Shown one piece after another: positions 1 to 9,400 of a stretch of 64,000 bases of DNA (positions within the stretch are counted from its first letter, which is position 1; every line of letters begins with the position of its first letter). The translations under genes were made by a program, and so were the position numbers. The notes beneath the pieces were generated by a model. That model did no database searches. It saw only the letters and a list, made by a program, of their open reading frames with translations, and had not been told where the DNA came from. Source of the DNA: Peterkaempfera podocarpi (GTDB lineage Bacteria; Actinomycetota; Actinomycetes; Streptomycetales; Streptomycetaceae); assembly GCF_042466665.1 (NCBI RefSeq), contig NZ_CP162102.1, forward strand, positions 6,076,001 to 6,140,000. Reading direction: 5' to 3'.

Positions 1-209
1 GCCAGCAGGGCGGCAGCGTAGGCGGCCAACTCCGGGTCCTCTCGACGCAGATCCGCCAGCACCGCATCCGCCACATCCAGCCGCGCCGCCCGCTCGGTCG
101 CGGACTCCCCGCCGGCCGGGCCGGCGAACAGCTCCAGGTCGATGCCGAGCGCCAGCTCGGCGAACTCATCCGCCGTAGCGGCGTACTTGCCTGAGACGAT
201 GTCCTTCAC
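1..209 (-). CDS. Hypothetical protein, N-terminal part only
   Basis: The frame is open from a GTG at 209 to the left window edge, so about 69 residues are visible. It begins VKDIVSGKYAATADEFAEL and continues as an acidic, Ala/Leu-rich, probably helical chain with no signal peptide or membrane segment. The start is chosen because a GAAAGG ribosome binding site (complement of 221-226) lies about 11 bases upstream. No family is recognised and the 3' end is outside the window. The perfect hairpin at 246-275 lies just upstream and would separate it from anything transcribed leftward from further right. Confidence 0.6.
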   Translation of the reverse strand, partial: MKDIVSGKYAATADEFAELALGIDLELFAGPAGGESATERAARLDVADAVLADLRREDPELAAYAAALL

Positions 210-245
210 GGGTCGTGCTTCCTTTCAGCAGGAACGGCCCAAACA

Positions 246-275
246 GCGGCCCCCGGGAGGCACCCCGGGGGCCGC
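246..275. terminator. Strong GC hairpin
   Basis: A perfect 12-bp stem (GCGGCCCCCGGG at 246-257 and its complement at 264-275) with a 6-nt loop. There is no clear U-run on either strand, so it would be a stem-only actinobacterial terminator or an insulator upstream of the gene that starts at 209. Confidence 0.45.
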
Positions 276-683
276 GCGCCGTTGAAGTCGGTCGATCCGG
301 CTCCCCTCAGCGCTGCTCGTACGAGACGAGCAGCGGAGGCAACCGGCCGCAGACGCAGAGCGCTGCGAAGGGTTGAGTTCGTGCGATGTCTCCTTCGAGG
401 ACGGCGACTCCCGTATCAGGTAGAGCCGTCTCGCCTCGTTTTAGGCGTATGGAGACGTGGCCTCTCGGCCTGAGCCCTCCGGTCAATGACAAGGCGCCGG
501 GTCACCTCGACCCGCTCTGTCCCGGGCCCCTTTGGCATGGCGCAGTAGCCCCGTCCGCGAGGTCCGGGGTGGCTTGCGGCCACATCCATAGACTGGACCG
601 GTGGACCGGTCCAGTCAACTCCCATTGGCGGGCCTGCCGCGGCGCACCAGCGCATATCTCCAGGTGGAGGCGTTGCGAGGGGA
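276..683. other. About 400 bp without a supported gene
   Basis: No reading frame here has convincing codon usage together with a ribosome binding site. It contains a small hairpin (GCTGCTCGT at 312-320 with its complement at 326-334) and the palindrome at 592-615. A leftward frame of about 57 codons beginning near 585, just downstream of that palindrome, has no recognisable features. Confidence 0.4.
592..615. promoter_or_regulatory. Palindromic operator candidate for the GntR regulator
   Basis: Perfect 11-bp inverted repeat ACTGGACCGGT, two-base spacer, then its complement. The same core (GGACCGGTCC-like) recurs at 691-716 and in the divergent promoter at 1475-1497. Three copies around one GntR gene suggest binding sites for that protein; this is inference from sequence recurrence only. 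Confidence 0.5.
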
Positions 684-716
684 CGAAAAAAGCTGGACCG
701 GCGGACCGGTCCAGCT
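684..716 (-). terminator. Intrinsic terminator of the GntR gene that also carries the operator core
   Basis: On the minus strand, AGCTGGACCGG pairs with its complement around a 4-nt loop and is followed by a run of T (plus-strand A run at 685-690). It sits about 20 bases past the GntR stop codon. The stem contains the same ACCGGTCC core as the putative operators at 592-615 and 1475-1497. Confidence 0.7.
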
Positions 717-735
717 CTCGAAGGTCGTGCGGCGG

Positions 736-1452
736 CTACATCGGGTAGCTCTCAATCCGCTCATAGAGGGCGCCGGGCGTGACACCTTCCTCGCAGACCA
801 GCGGGCTCCCCTCCTGGTCGTACGCCGTGTGCAGCACGACGGCCGCGGCGGTCAGACCCGATAGCGCCAGGTGCTCCGCTTCTGTCTCGGTCACCAGACG
901 AACCGTGGTCACGTCCGTTCCCTGCACTGGGAACCGGCCGGTCTGTCGGCGAACGTACCTCGTGGTCCCCTCCGCGATGGGGGCCGTCTGGGCTAGTCGC
1001 GGCGACGGCTCCGCCACGTCGGGTGGGAACCAAGCCACCACATAGCTGTGCGGGCTGCCATCAGGAAGCTGCAACACGCGAACCCGACGCAGCGCTGCTA
1101 CCCCCGCGCCCATCGCGAGGGCCTTGGCCACGTGCGCCGGGGGTTCCGCCCAGTCTGGGGTGCCGACACGCAGGAAGGGCATGCCTCCCGTGATGCGAGC
1201 GGACCCAGTCTGGCGTCCGCCCGCCGGCCGCGCCACGGGTGTCTCCGCGACGACAAACCCCGTTCCTTGCCGAGCCTCTACCACGCCGTCGTTCCGCAAC
1301 ACGTCCATAGCTTTGATGGCGGTAGCCCGCGAGACGGACCACTGCTCGGACAGGTCCCGCGTGGACGGAAGGGTCTGGCCCGGCGCAAACTCTCCGGCTG
1401 CGATCCGGGACCGCAGGGACTCCGCGATTTCCTCGTACTTCAGCAGCGCCAT
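736..1452 (-). CDS. GntR-family transcriptional regulator with UTRA domain
   Basis: A 238-residue protein with an N-terminal winged helix-turn-helix (residues 1-70: YEEIAESLRSRI, then PGQTLPSTRDLSEQWSVSR, the usual GntR signature) and a UTRA-like ligand-binding domain (about 85-235) of the HutC subfamily. The ATG at 1452 is preceded by an AGGGGAG ribosome binding site. It is transcribed divergently from the methyltransferase at 1513 with only 60 bases between them, and a palindrome in that gap recurs twice downstream. Autoregulation and control of the methyltransferase are likely. Similar UTRA regulators repress functions of integrative elements in Streptomyces (family knowledge), but the ligand here is unknown. 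Confidence 0.85.
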   Translation of the reverse strand: MALLKYEEIAESLRSRIAAGEFAPGQTLPSTRDLSEQWSVSRATAIKAMDVLRNDGVVEARQGTGFVVAETPVARPAGGRQTGSARITGGMPFLRVGTPDWAEPPAHVAKALAMGAGVAALRRVRVLQLPDGSPHSYVVAWFPPDVAEPSPRLAQTAPIAEGTTRYVRRQTGRFPVQGTDVTTVRLVTETEAEHLALSGLTAAAVVLHTAYDQEGSPLVCEEGVTPGALYERIESYPM

Positions 1453-1474
1453 GGCGCTCCCCTGTCGGTCGTCA

Positions 1475-1497
1475 TACTGGACTGGTCCACCGGTACA
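1475..1497. promoter_or_regulatory. Shared divergent promoter/operator of GntR and methyltransferase genes
   Basis: The minus strand reads ACCGGTGGACCAGTCCAGTA, nearly the same as the palindrome at 592-615. A possible -10 (GATACT, 1501-1506) lies six bases before the methyltransferase ATG, which would make that transcript leaderless. A CTGGAC -35-like hexamer (1477-1482) falls inside the operator. Confidence 0.5.
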
Positions 1498-1512
1498 CAG
1501 GATACTGCTCGC

Positions 1513-2331
1513 ATGTCGAAGCCAGAGCTAGCCCCGGTGGTCGATCACTTCTACTCGCAGGTCATCGACGAAAGCACCCGACTCAGCACGTCGGCGGACG
1601 GACGGCTTGAACTGCTCCGCACACAGGAGATCCTTCGGCGGTTCTTGCCGCCGCCGCCCGCCCGCATCCTCGATGTCGGCGGTGGCCCCGGCATCCATGC
1701 CCAGTGGTTGATGGAGGATGGCTACGAGGTCGAGCTGATCGACCCGGTAGCACGGCACGTAGAGCGAGCTGCGAAGGTCTGCTCAGCGGAACTGGGGGAC
1801 GCCCGACGGCTCACTGCTGCGGACGCGTCCTACGACGTGGTGCTGGTGCTCGGCCCGCTCTACCACTTGCCGGCCCCCCGAGATCGGCAGGCGGCACTCT
1901 CCGAAGCCCTACGCGTGCTGAAGCCAGGTGGACTCGTGGCTGCCGCCGCGATCAACCGATACGCGTCCATCTTCGAGCACGTCACCTACGCGCACCTTCA
2001 CACCGAGCGCGTGCAGACGTCGATCTCGGCGATCCTCCGCACCGCCGTCCATGACGGCAAGCGCGGTTTTACTCTGGCCTACTTCCACCGCGCGGAGGAA
2101 CTCGCCAGGGAACTGCACGATGCCGGGCTTATCGACGTGAATGTCTTCGGTGTCGAAGGCCCCGCGTGGTCCCTCCTGAAGGCCGTAGAGCAGCAGACCG
2201 GCTCCGCGCCGTCGGACGACCTGTTCGCCTCTGTGCTGACAGCCGCGCGGTTGGCCGAGCCTTACCCCGAACTGCTCGCGGCCAGCTCGCATCTGCTTGC
2301 CATCGGGAGAGCGCCTGACGTCCGCACCTGA
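1513..2331 (+). CDS. Class I SAM-dependent methyltransferase
   Basis: A 272-residue cytosolic protein. Motif I (ARILDVGGGPGIHAQWL, near residues 50-66) is the glycine-rich SAM loop. The following acidic strand end (VELIDPVARHVE) binds the ribose, DVVLVLGPLYHLP is motif IV and LKPGGLVAAAAINR motif V. This is the Methyltransf_11/25 type acting on small molecules; the substrate cannot be read from sequence. The frame is open further upstream, but the ATG at 1513 is preferred because a promoter and operator occupy the region just before it and SKPELAPVVDHFYS starts the conserved domain. It is paired divergently with the GntR gene, its probable regulator. Confidence 0.8.
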   Translation: MSKPELAPVVDHFYSQVIDESTRLSTSADGRLELLRTQEILRRFLPPPPARILDVGGGPGIHAQWLMEDGYEVELIDPVARHVERAAKVCSAELGDARRLTAADASYDVVLVLGPLYHLPAPRDRQAALSEALRVLKPGGLVAAAAINRYASIFEHVTYAHLHTERVQTSISAILRTAVHDGKRGFTLAYFHRAEELARELHDAGLIDVNVFGVEGPAWSLLKAVEQQTGSAPSDDLFASVLTAARLAEPYPELLAASSHLLAIGRAPDVRT

Positions 2332-2568
2332 CGGCAACCCGCAACAGGAGTGGTGACTGCGCATTGCGTTACGTGAGCATGCAGGGAACACGCAAGCTGG
2401 ACAGAACACTTCGAGGCGGGATCCCGCTGGTGGCAGCAGGCCCTCGCTTGGTCTGGATGTTCTTGAAGACTGCCACCGTAAAATGTGCGTGGAAGCATCC
2501 AGATCCCCAACCTCGCCCAAAAGCACCGAGTCTTTGAATCTGGAAGGCGCAAAGGTCGGGATCATCGG

Positions 2569-5500
2569 TCACTTCTTCCTGCGTCCAAAAAGACGCCTTT
2601 TCTGCGGCTGGCCACTCAGTAGACGCTGGGCGTCGAATATCCTCCTCATTGTAGTTAGTTCTGCCGCAAGGATTTTGATGGTCCTCATTGTGTCGGGGTG
2701 GTCGTTGCCAAGGGTGCGGCGATAGCGTCGCAGGGTGTCCTCAAGGATCTGGACCGCCTCTGCATGCAGGCGTAGGTTTGAGAGGCAAACGCCAAGGCTG
2801 TGGGCGGAGGCGAGGGTGTCGGGGTGGTCCTCGCCCAGGATCCGCCGCTGTGCCGCCAGCGTCGCCTCGACCATGGCGTGGGACTCCTCGTGGCGGCCCA
2901 GGGCGTACAGGGTGACAGCCAGGCCGTGGGCGGAGCGGAGGGTGTCGCGGTCGTCCTCGCCCAGGACCCGCCGCCGTGCCGCCAGCGTCACCTCTTTCAT
3001 GGCGCGGGACTCCTCGTACCGGCCCAGGTTGTGCAAGGTGACAGCCAGGCCGTCGGCGGAGCGGAGGGTGTCGCGGTGGTCCTCGCCCAGGACCCGCCGC
3101 CGTGCCGCCAGCGTCACCTCCGCCATGGCGTGGGACTCCTCGTACCGGCCCAGGTCGTTCAGGGTTGCGCCCAGGTCGTGGGCGGAGCGGAAGGTGTCGC
3201 GGTGGTCCTCGCCGAGGACCCGCCGCCGTGCCGCCAGCGTCACCTCTTTCATGGCGCGGGCCTCCTCGTACCGGCCCAGGGCGCTCAGGGTTGCGCCCAG
3301 GTCGTGGGCGGAGTGGAGGGTGTCGGGGTGGTCCTCGCCCAGGATCCGCCGCCGCGCCGCCAACGTCGCCTCGACCATGGTGAGGGACTCCTCGTGGCGG
3401 CCCAGGGCGTACAGGGTTGTCGCCAGGCTGTGGGCGGAGGTGAGGGTGTGCGGGTGGTCGTCGCCCAGGATCCGCCGCTGTGCCGCCAACGTCGCCTCCG
3501 CCATCGCGCGGGCCTCCTCGTGCCGGCCCAGGTCGCTCAGGGTGACAGCCAGGCTGTGGGCGGAGTGGAGGGTGTCGGGGTGGTCCTCGCCCAGGATCCG
3601 CCGCCGCGCCTCCAGCGTCACCTCCTTCATGGCGTGGGATTCCTCGTGCCGGCCCAGGGCATGCAGGGTGACAGCCAGGTCGTGGGCGGAGGCAAGGGTG
3701 TCGGGGTGGTCCTCGCCCAGGATCCGCCGCCGCGCCGCCAAAGTCGCCTCAACGAGGGGCAGGGCGGCTTTCGAGTCACCCAGCCCGTCCAACGCCCAGG
3801 TCTGCATGAACGCTGCGTTCCACGTGTCGGGGTGGTCCTCACCCAGAGCGCCCATCCACCTCTGGTGGAGCTGGCCGGCCAGCTCGTGGGCCACGTGAGG
3901 CTGGGCACTGCGGACGAGGTAACGGCTGGCATTGAGGAGGGTGGGGCGCAGTTCGGCGCGGTCGCCCAGGGCAGTGAGTGTGGCGATCAGGTGCGTAGTG
4001 AGCGCGGCCCATTGAGGCCAGGTGGCAGGCAGCTCGGGGTCGCCGGGGGAGGCGGCGACGAGGATGGCTACAAGGTCGTTCTGGATGGCCGAGGTCTGCT
4101 CGAGGCATGCCCGGTCCCGCAGAACGGCTTGGGTGAGTCGGTGGATCTGGAAGGTCTGATGGTCAGTGCGAGTCAGGCCGTAGCGGATGAGGGGTTCGAG
4201 GGCGTCGTGCAGCCAGAGGGGGTCGGTCGGGTCGCCGGGGATGGTGGCGAGGTCGGGTCGTGCGGTCTCCAGCCAGGTGGTGGGGATGGGTTCGGGGCCG
4301 AGGAAGGCGCCGAGGTGGAGGAGGGCGAGAGCGTCAGGGTGGTGGTCGGTGAGGCGTTCGGTGGCGATGGTGACAGTGGCCGCCAGTGACGCAGGGTAGC
4401 CGGGGGCGCCGCCCCGCTCCAGGATGCGTGCGGTGTTGGTGGTGAGGAGTTGCCGGTAGTGGTCCAGGCTGACGCCGCCAGCGATGACGCCGGCACATTG
4501 GGCAAGGGCGAGGGGGAGATCGCCGAGGTCTGTGGAGAGGGTGTCGGCCTGCTCTGGACCGAGACCAGGGATCCGGCTTTGGAGGTAGGTGACGGAGTCG
4601 GTGCGGGTGAAGACGTCGAGGCGGGTGGGGTGGGCGGTACCGACCCAGTGGGGATTGCGTGAGGTGATGAGGGTGTGGCCGGGGCCGTCGGGGAGCCAGG
4701 GTTCGATCTGGCCGGGGTTTTCGACGTTGTCGAGGATGAGTAGCCAGCGATCGCGGGTCGCGAGGTGGGAGAGAAGGGCTCGGGCGTTGGCTTCGGTGCC
4801 GGCGTCGGGCTTGGCGATGTCCCGGCGGGCGGCGAGTTCGCTGTAGCTGACGGAGATTTGGTCGACTTGTTCGGCATCGATCCACCACACCAGGTCGTAT
4901 TGACCGGCGAAGCGGTGGGCGTACTCCAGGGCGAGCTGGGTCTTCCCGATGCCGCCCATGCCATGCAGGGCCTGGATGGCAGCCTTCCGCCCGTCCAGCA
5001 GGCCATCGCGCAGACGGACGATCTCAGTCTCGCGGCCCGAGAAATCGGGGTTGCGGCGCCGTACGTTCCACGTCTCGGGCTGGCGTGCGGCGTTGGGCAG
5101 GCGCGGTTTGGTCGGGTCTGCCTGTACCGCTGTGCTCGGGGTGGAGGTGGTGCCGGGGAAAGGTGGGCGGTCGGTGGGGCGGGCGCCACCGTTGACGGCT
5201 TCGCGCAAAGCAGTCAGGGCGTCGGTCTCGTCCAGGCCGTGGAGGTTCTTGCGGAGTTTGGCGGCCAGGGTGGGCGGCAGGTCCTGGCCGGTGATGGGTT
5301 CCAGAGCGAGGGGGATGAGGTGGTCGCGGCGGGCGACCGCGGCGGTCCATTCCTCGGTGGTCCACCGCTCGTCCTCGAAGTACGACTTGGAGAACAGGGC
5401 GATCACGGCGTCGGACTGGTCGATGGCGCGGTCCATGCGCTGGACGAAGTTGTCGCCGGTGCGCCAGTCCCACACGTCCAGGGTGACTTGGTGACCGGCT

Positions 5501-5592
5501 TGCTCCACGTGCCAGCCGACCCATTCGGCCCAGAGACGGTCGGAACCGGCGTAGCTGATGAAGAAGTGCTGGGCATGGTCGGCCACGGTCAT
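2569..5592 (-). CDS. TIR / NB-ARC / TPR protein (bacterial NLR-like STAND ATPase), copy 1
   Basis: About 1007 residues. Residues 8-135 form a TIR domain: FFISYAGSD box 1, DVWDWRTGD, and WTTEEW, whose Glu80/81 fits the catalytic position of NAD-cleaving TIR domains. Residues about 185-560 form an NB-ARC ATPase: GMGGIGKTQ P-loop at 211-219, Walker B LLILDN near 284, LITSRNPHW sensor, GDLPLAL near 357. The C-terminal 420 residues are ten 42-residue TPR units of the kinesin-light-chain type (ILGEDHPDTL...). TIR-STAND proteins of this layout are candidate anti-phage sensors that deplete NAD on activation; the trigger is not known here. The start is ATG 5592 or GTG 5586; the latter has better spacing from GGGGGA. 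The frame extends upstream but overlaps the divergent gene. A close paralogue lies at 6424. Confidence 0.85.
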   Translation of the reverse strand: MTVADHAQHFFISYAGSDRLWAEWVGWHVEQAGHQVTLDVWDWRTGDNFVQRMDRAIDQSDAVIALFSKSYFEDERWTTEEWTAAVARRDHLIPLALEPITGQDLPPTLAAKLRKNLHGLDETDALTALREAVNGGARPTDRPPFPGTTSTPSTAVQADPTKPRLPNAARQPETWNVRRRNPDFSGRETEIVRLRDGLLDGRKAAIQALHGMGGIGKTQLALEYAHRFAGQYDLVWWIDAEQVDQISVSYSELAARRDIAKPDAGTEANARALLSHLATRDRWLLILDNVENPGQIEPWLPDGPGHTLITSRNPHWVGTAHPTRLDVFTRTDSVTYLQSRIPGLGPEQADTLSTDLGDLPLALAQCAGVIAGGVSLDHYRQLLTTNTARILERGGAPGYPASLAATVTIATERLTDHHPDALALLHLGAFLGPEPIPTTWLETARPDLATIPGDPTDPLWLHDALEPLIRYGLTRTDHQTFQIHRLTQAVLRDRACLEQTSAIQNDLVAILVAASPGDPELPATWPQWAALTTHLIATLTALGDRAELRPTLLNASRYLVRSAQPHVAHELAGQLHQRWMGALGEDHPDTWNAAFMQTWALDGLGDSKAALPLVEATLAARRRILGEDHPDTLASAHDLAVTLHALGRHEESHAMKEVTLEARRRILGEDHPDTLHSAHSLAVTLSDLGRHEEARAMAEATLAAQRRILGDDHPHTLTSAHSLATTLYALGRHEESLTMVEATLAARRRILGEDHPDTLHSAHDLGATLSALGRYEEARAMKEVTLAARRRVLGEDHRDTFRSAHDLGATLNDLGRYEESHAMAEVTLAARRRVLGEDHRDTLRSADGLAVTLHNLGRYEESRAMKEVTLAARRRVLGEDDRDTLRSAHGLAVTLYALGRHEESHAMVEATLAAQRRILGEDHPDTLASAHSLGVCLSNLRLHAEAVQILEDTLRRYRRTLGNDHPDTMRTIKILAAELTTMRRIFDAQRLLSGQPQKRRLFGRRKK
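2700..3840 (-). repeat. 126-bp tandem repeats encoding TPR units, copy 1
   Basis: About ten head-to-tail 126-bp units, each coding one 42-residue TPR hairpin. Units 5-9 are the most alike. The arrays here and at 8170-10060 use nearly the same codons. Confidence 0.75.
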
Positions 5593-5689
5593 CCCCCATT
5601 CGCAGGTGTTCGCGCGCAGCTCATGATTTCGCGTATAGCGTGGTGAGCGCAGGGATTCCGGTCGTTGGAGCGTGAGAGGGGTGGGGTTG

Positions 5690-6217
5690 GTGCGGGGGCC
5701 GAAGAGCGTGACGGTGGCACTGAAGCTGCCGGGGGTGGAGATCTCCGGCGCATGGGAGCCGAATGACGTGGAACGGCGTGCGGCCTGGGAGCTGTACGTG
5801 GAACTGGTCACGCGGGTATCGGTGGTACCGCTGGGAGCGGATGAGGGTCTGCTGCGAGAGGCTCTGTCGAGTCTGTACTCGCTGTTCGGCAGCGCTAGGG
5901 AGATCCTGCGTCGGCATGGGCCGCAGGTGGCGGAGCCGAAGCGGGACGGACAGTACAACTTCGGCTACCTGGCGGTGGCCATGCTCAACTACGGAGTCCG
6001 TCCCCTCCTGGCCCGCTGGCACCCCGCCCTGGAGGACTGGGAGCACAGGCGCCCGGCCGATTGCTCCCGCCGCGACCACGAGCAAGCCTGGCCCCAGGCC
6101 CCGCAGCTCCGCACCGCCCTGCGGGACACTCGCCAGATCCTCACCGCTTACGCCGACCTCCTGGCCGCCGCCTGTGGCGTCCCCAACCTCCTCGAAGCCG
6201 TCCCCACCACCGAGTAA
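5690..6217 (+). CDS. Uncharacterised protein between two TIR-NLR genes
   Basis: About 175 residues, no signal peptide or membrane helix. I do not recognise the family. The N-terminal part (VTVALKLPGVEISGAW) looks like beta strands; the rest is helical, with a distinctive stretch near residues 95-125 containing YNFGYLAVAMLNYG, then RPLLARWHPALEDWE. It is transcribed divergently from copy 1 (start 5592) and points toward copy 2 (start 6424). GTG codons occur at 5672, 5681 and 5690; 5690 is chosen because GAGAGGGG lies eight bases before it. Its position between two paralogous sensor genes suggests an accessory, adaptor or regulatory subunit, which is inference from context only. Confidence 0.75.
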   Translation: MRGPKSVTVALKLPGVEISGAWEPNDVERRAAWELYVELVTRVSVVPLGADEGLLREALSSLYSLFGSAREILRRHGPQVAEPKRDGQYNFGYLAVAMLNYGVRPLLARWHPALEDWEHRRPADCSRRDHEQAWPQAPQLRTALRDTRQILTAYADLLAAACGVPNLLEAVPTTE

Positions 6218-6423
6218 CCGAGCACGAATCCCGGCCACAGCGGTCTAGTCCAATTTCCGCCAGCCAGATTCTCCCTCCGTTGCGGATCGCGAGCCCTCGG
6301 GATGCACTCGGCAGCTCCACGATTCCGGCTGTTCAGCACGTGACCGTGGTCATGGCGCGCTATACAAGTGGGCGATGTCGAGGGCGGGCGTCCACAGGGG
6401 GCCGCCGGAGGATGGGGACCGGA

Positions 6424-9400
6424 ATGCCCGAGAACTCAGAACTGATCTTCATCAGTCATGCGGGGCCTGACCGTCAGTGGGCGGAGTGGGTCGCTTGGCG
6501 TCTCGAGGAGGCCGGCTACGCGGTCGAGTTGGATGTATGGCACTGGCGCACAGGTGACGACTTCGTCAAGAAGATGAACGAGGCACAGGCCAAAGCATCC
6601 GCGGTCCTCGCCCTCTTCTCACCCGACTACTTCGCCGCAGGCCGGTTCACTGAGGAAGAGTGGACCACTGCGGTTGCCCGCCGGGACCGCTTCCTCCCGG
6701 TGGTCGTCAGGCCGCTCGGTGCCGGGGACTTGCCGCCGATCCTGACATCCCGCATCTACAAGGAACTCCACGGCCTCGACGAGACCACGGCGACCGCTGC
6801 ACTGCTGGAAGCGGTGCGCGGCCCTGACCGTCCCTCCGCTTCGCCAACCTTCCCAGGCACAGCCACGATCGCCATGCCCCCCACTGGGCAGAGTGCGCAC
6901 GGGACGCAGCCAAGGTTCCCAGCCAGCACCGGACTGCCGAGCGTATGGAACGTGCCGCGGCGCAATCCGCACTTCACCGGCCGCGAGACCGTACTCGACC
7001 AGGTCCGCAACCGACTGCAAACCGACCGGCATGCCGCCGTCCAGGCCTTGCACGGCTTGGGCGGGATCGGCAAGACGCAGGTGGCGCTGGAGTACGCACA
7101 TCGCTTTGCTGGCCAATATGACTTGGTGTGGTGGGTCGACGCCGAACAGGCTCAGCAGATCCCCATCCGGCTCGCCGAACTCGCGCAACGCCTAGTGGTA
7201 GACAAGCCCAAAGCTGGCGTCGAATACAACGCCCGCAACGCGATCGGACACCTGCGGACCCTAGACCGCTGGCTGATTGTTCTGGACAACGCCGGAGACC
7301 CCGCCTCCGTGTTGGAGTGGCTCCCCGAAGGCGTCGGCCATGTGCTGATCACCTCACGCAACCCCGCATGGTCCAAGGAGGTCCACAGCCTGGGATTGGC
7401 CGTGTTCACCCGAGTCGACTCCGTGGCCTACCTGACGAGTCGACTGCCCACGCTGGTCCCAGAGCAGGCTGACGCCCTCGCCGAAGCACTTGGCGACCTG
7501 CCCCTCGCGCTGGCCCAGGCCGCAGGCGTTCTGGGCGACGGCACACCTCTGCAGCAGTACCGCAAGCTTCTGATCGACGACACTGCAGGGCTTCTCGCAC
7601 TGGGCGACACCCCTGGCTACCCGGCCTCCCTGGCGGCAAGCGTCACCATCGCCACCCGCCACCTCGACGCCCACCACCCCAACGCCGCAAGCCTCCTGCG
7701 CCTCGTCGCCTTCCTAGGTCCCGAGCCCATCCCCACTATCTGGCTCGGCCAAGCGCACGACCGCCTGACCACCACTCTGGCCGACCCCGGAGACCTTCTG
7801 TGGCCCGGCAGCGCCATCAAGTCTCTCGCCCGCTACGGCCTGGCCCGTGCAGACCACCAGGCCTTCCAGATCCACCGCCTCACCCAGGCCGTTCTGCGGG
7901 ACCGGACATCCCCTGACCAAATCCCCGCTGTCCAGAACGACCTCGTCTCCCTCTTCGTTGCCGCCGCCCCTGGCGACCCCGAGCTGCCCGCCGCCTGGCC
8001 TCAGTGGGCCGCCCTCACTACGCACCTGACCGCCACACTCGCCGCCCTGGGCGACCGCGCCGAACTGCGCCCCATCCTCCTCGACGCCAGCCGTTACCTC
8101 GTCCGCAGTGCCCAGCCTCACGCGGCCCACGAGCTGGCCAGCCAGCTCCACCAGAGATGGACGGGTGCCCTGGGGGAGGACCACCCCGATACGTGGAACG
8201 CGGCGTTCATGCAAACCTGGGCGCTGGACGGGCTGGGTGACTCAAAAGCCGCCCTGCCCCTCGTCGAGGCGACGCTGGCGGCACGGCGGCGGATCCTGGG
8301 CGAGGACCACCCCGACACCCTCCACTCCGCCCACGACCTCGCCGTCACCCTGCACGCCCTGGGCCGGCACGAGGAGGCCCAGCCCATGGACGAGGCGACC
8401 CTGGCGGCGCGGCGGCGGATCCTGGGCGAGGATCACCCCGACACCCTCTCCTCCGCCTACAGCCTGGCCGTCACCCTGCACGCCCTGGGCCGGCACGAGG
8501 AGGCCCGCGCCATGGCGGAGGCGACCCTGGCGGCGCGGCGGCGGATCCTGGGCGAGGACCACCGCGACACCCTCTCCTCCGCCTACAGCCTGGCCGCAAC
8601 CCTGCAGACCCTGGGCCGGCACGAGGAGGCCCGCGCCATGGCGGAGGCGACGTTGGCGGCGCGGCGGCGGATCCTGGGCGAGGACCACCGCGACACCCTC
8701 TCCTCCGCCCACAGCCTGGCCGCAACCCTGCAGACCCTGGGCCGGCACGAGGAGGCCCGCGCCATGGCGGAGGCGACGCTGGAGGCACAGCGGCGGATCC
8801 TGGGCGAGGACCACCCCGACACCCTCACCTCCGCCCACGGCCTGGCCGTCACCCTGCACGACCTGGGCCGGCACAAGGAGGCCCGCCCCATGGCGGAGGC
8901 GACGCTGGCGGCGCGGCGGCGGATCCTGGGCGAGGACCACCGCGACACCCTCCACTCCGCCCACAGCCTGGCCATCACCCTGCACGACCTGGGCCGGCAC
9001 AAGGAGGCCCGCGCCATGGCGGAGGCGACGCTGGCGGCGCGGCGGCGGATCCTGGGCGAGGACCACCGCGACACCCTCACCTCCGCCCACAGCCTGGCCG
9101 TCACCCTGCACGACCTGGGCCGGCACGAGGAGGCCCGCGCCATGGATGAGGCGACGCTGGCGGCGCGGCGGCGGGTCCTGGGCGAGGATCACCGCGACAC
9201 CCTCTCCTCCGCCTACAGCCTGGCCGTCACCCTGCACGACCTGGGCCGCCACGAGGAGGCCCGCGCCATGAAGGAGGCGACGCTGGCGGCACAGCGGCGG
9301 ATCCTGGGCGAGGACCACCGCGACACCCTCTCCTCCGCCTACAGCCTGGCCGTCACCCTGCACGCCCTGGGCCGGCACGAGGAGGCCCGCGCCATGGTCG

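Noticed and set aside
2800..4389. Long open frame antisense to the TIR-NLR TPR array
   Set aside because: It arises from the GC-rich repeats; its product is a repetitive VLAQDPPP-type peptide with no ribosome binding site.
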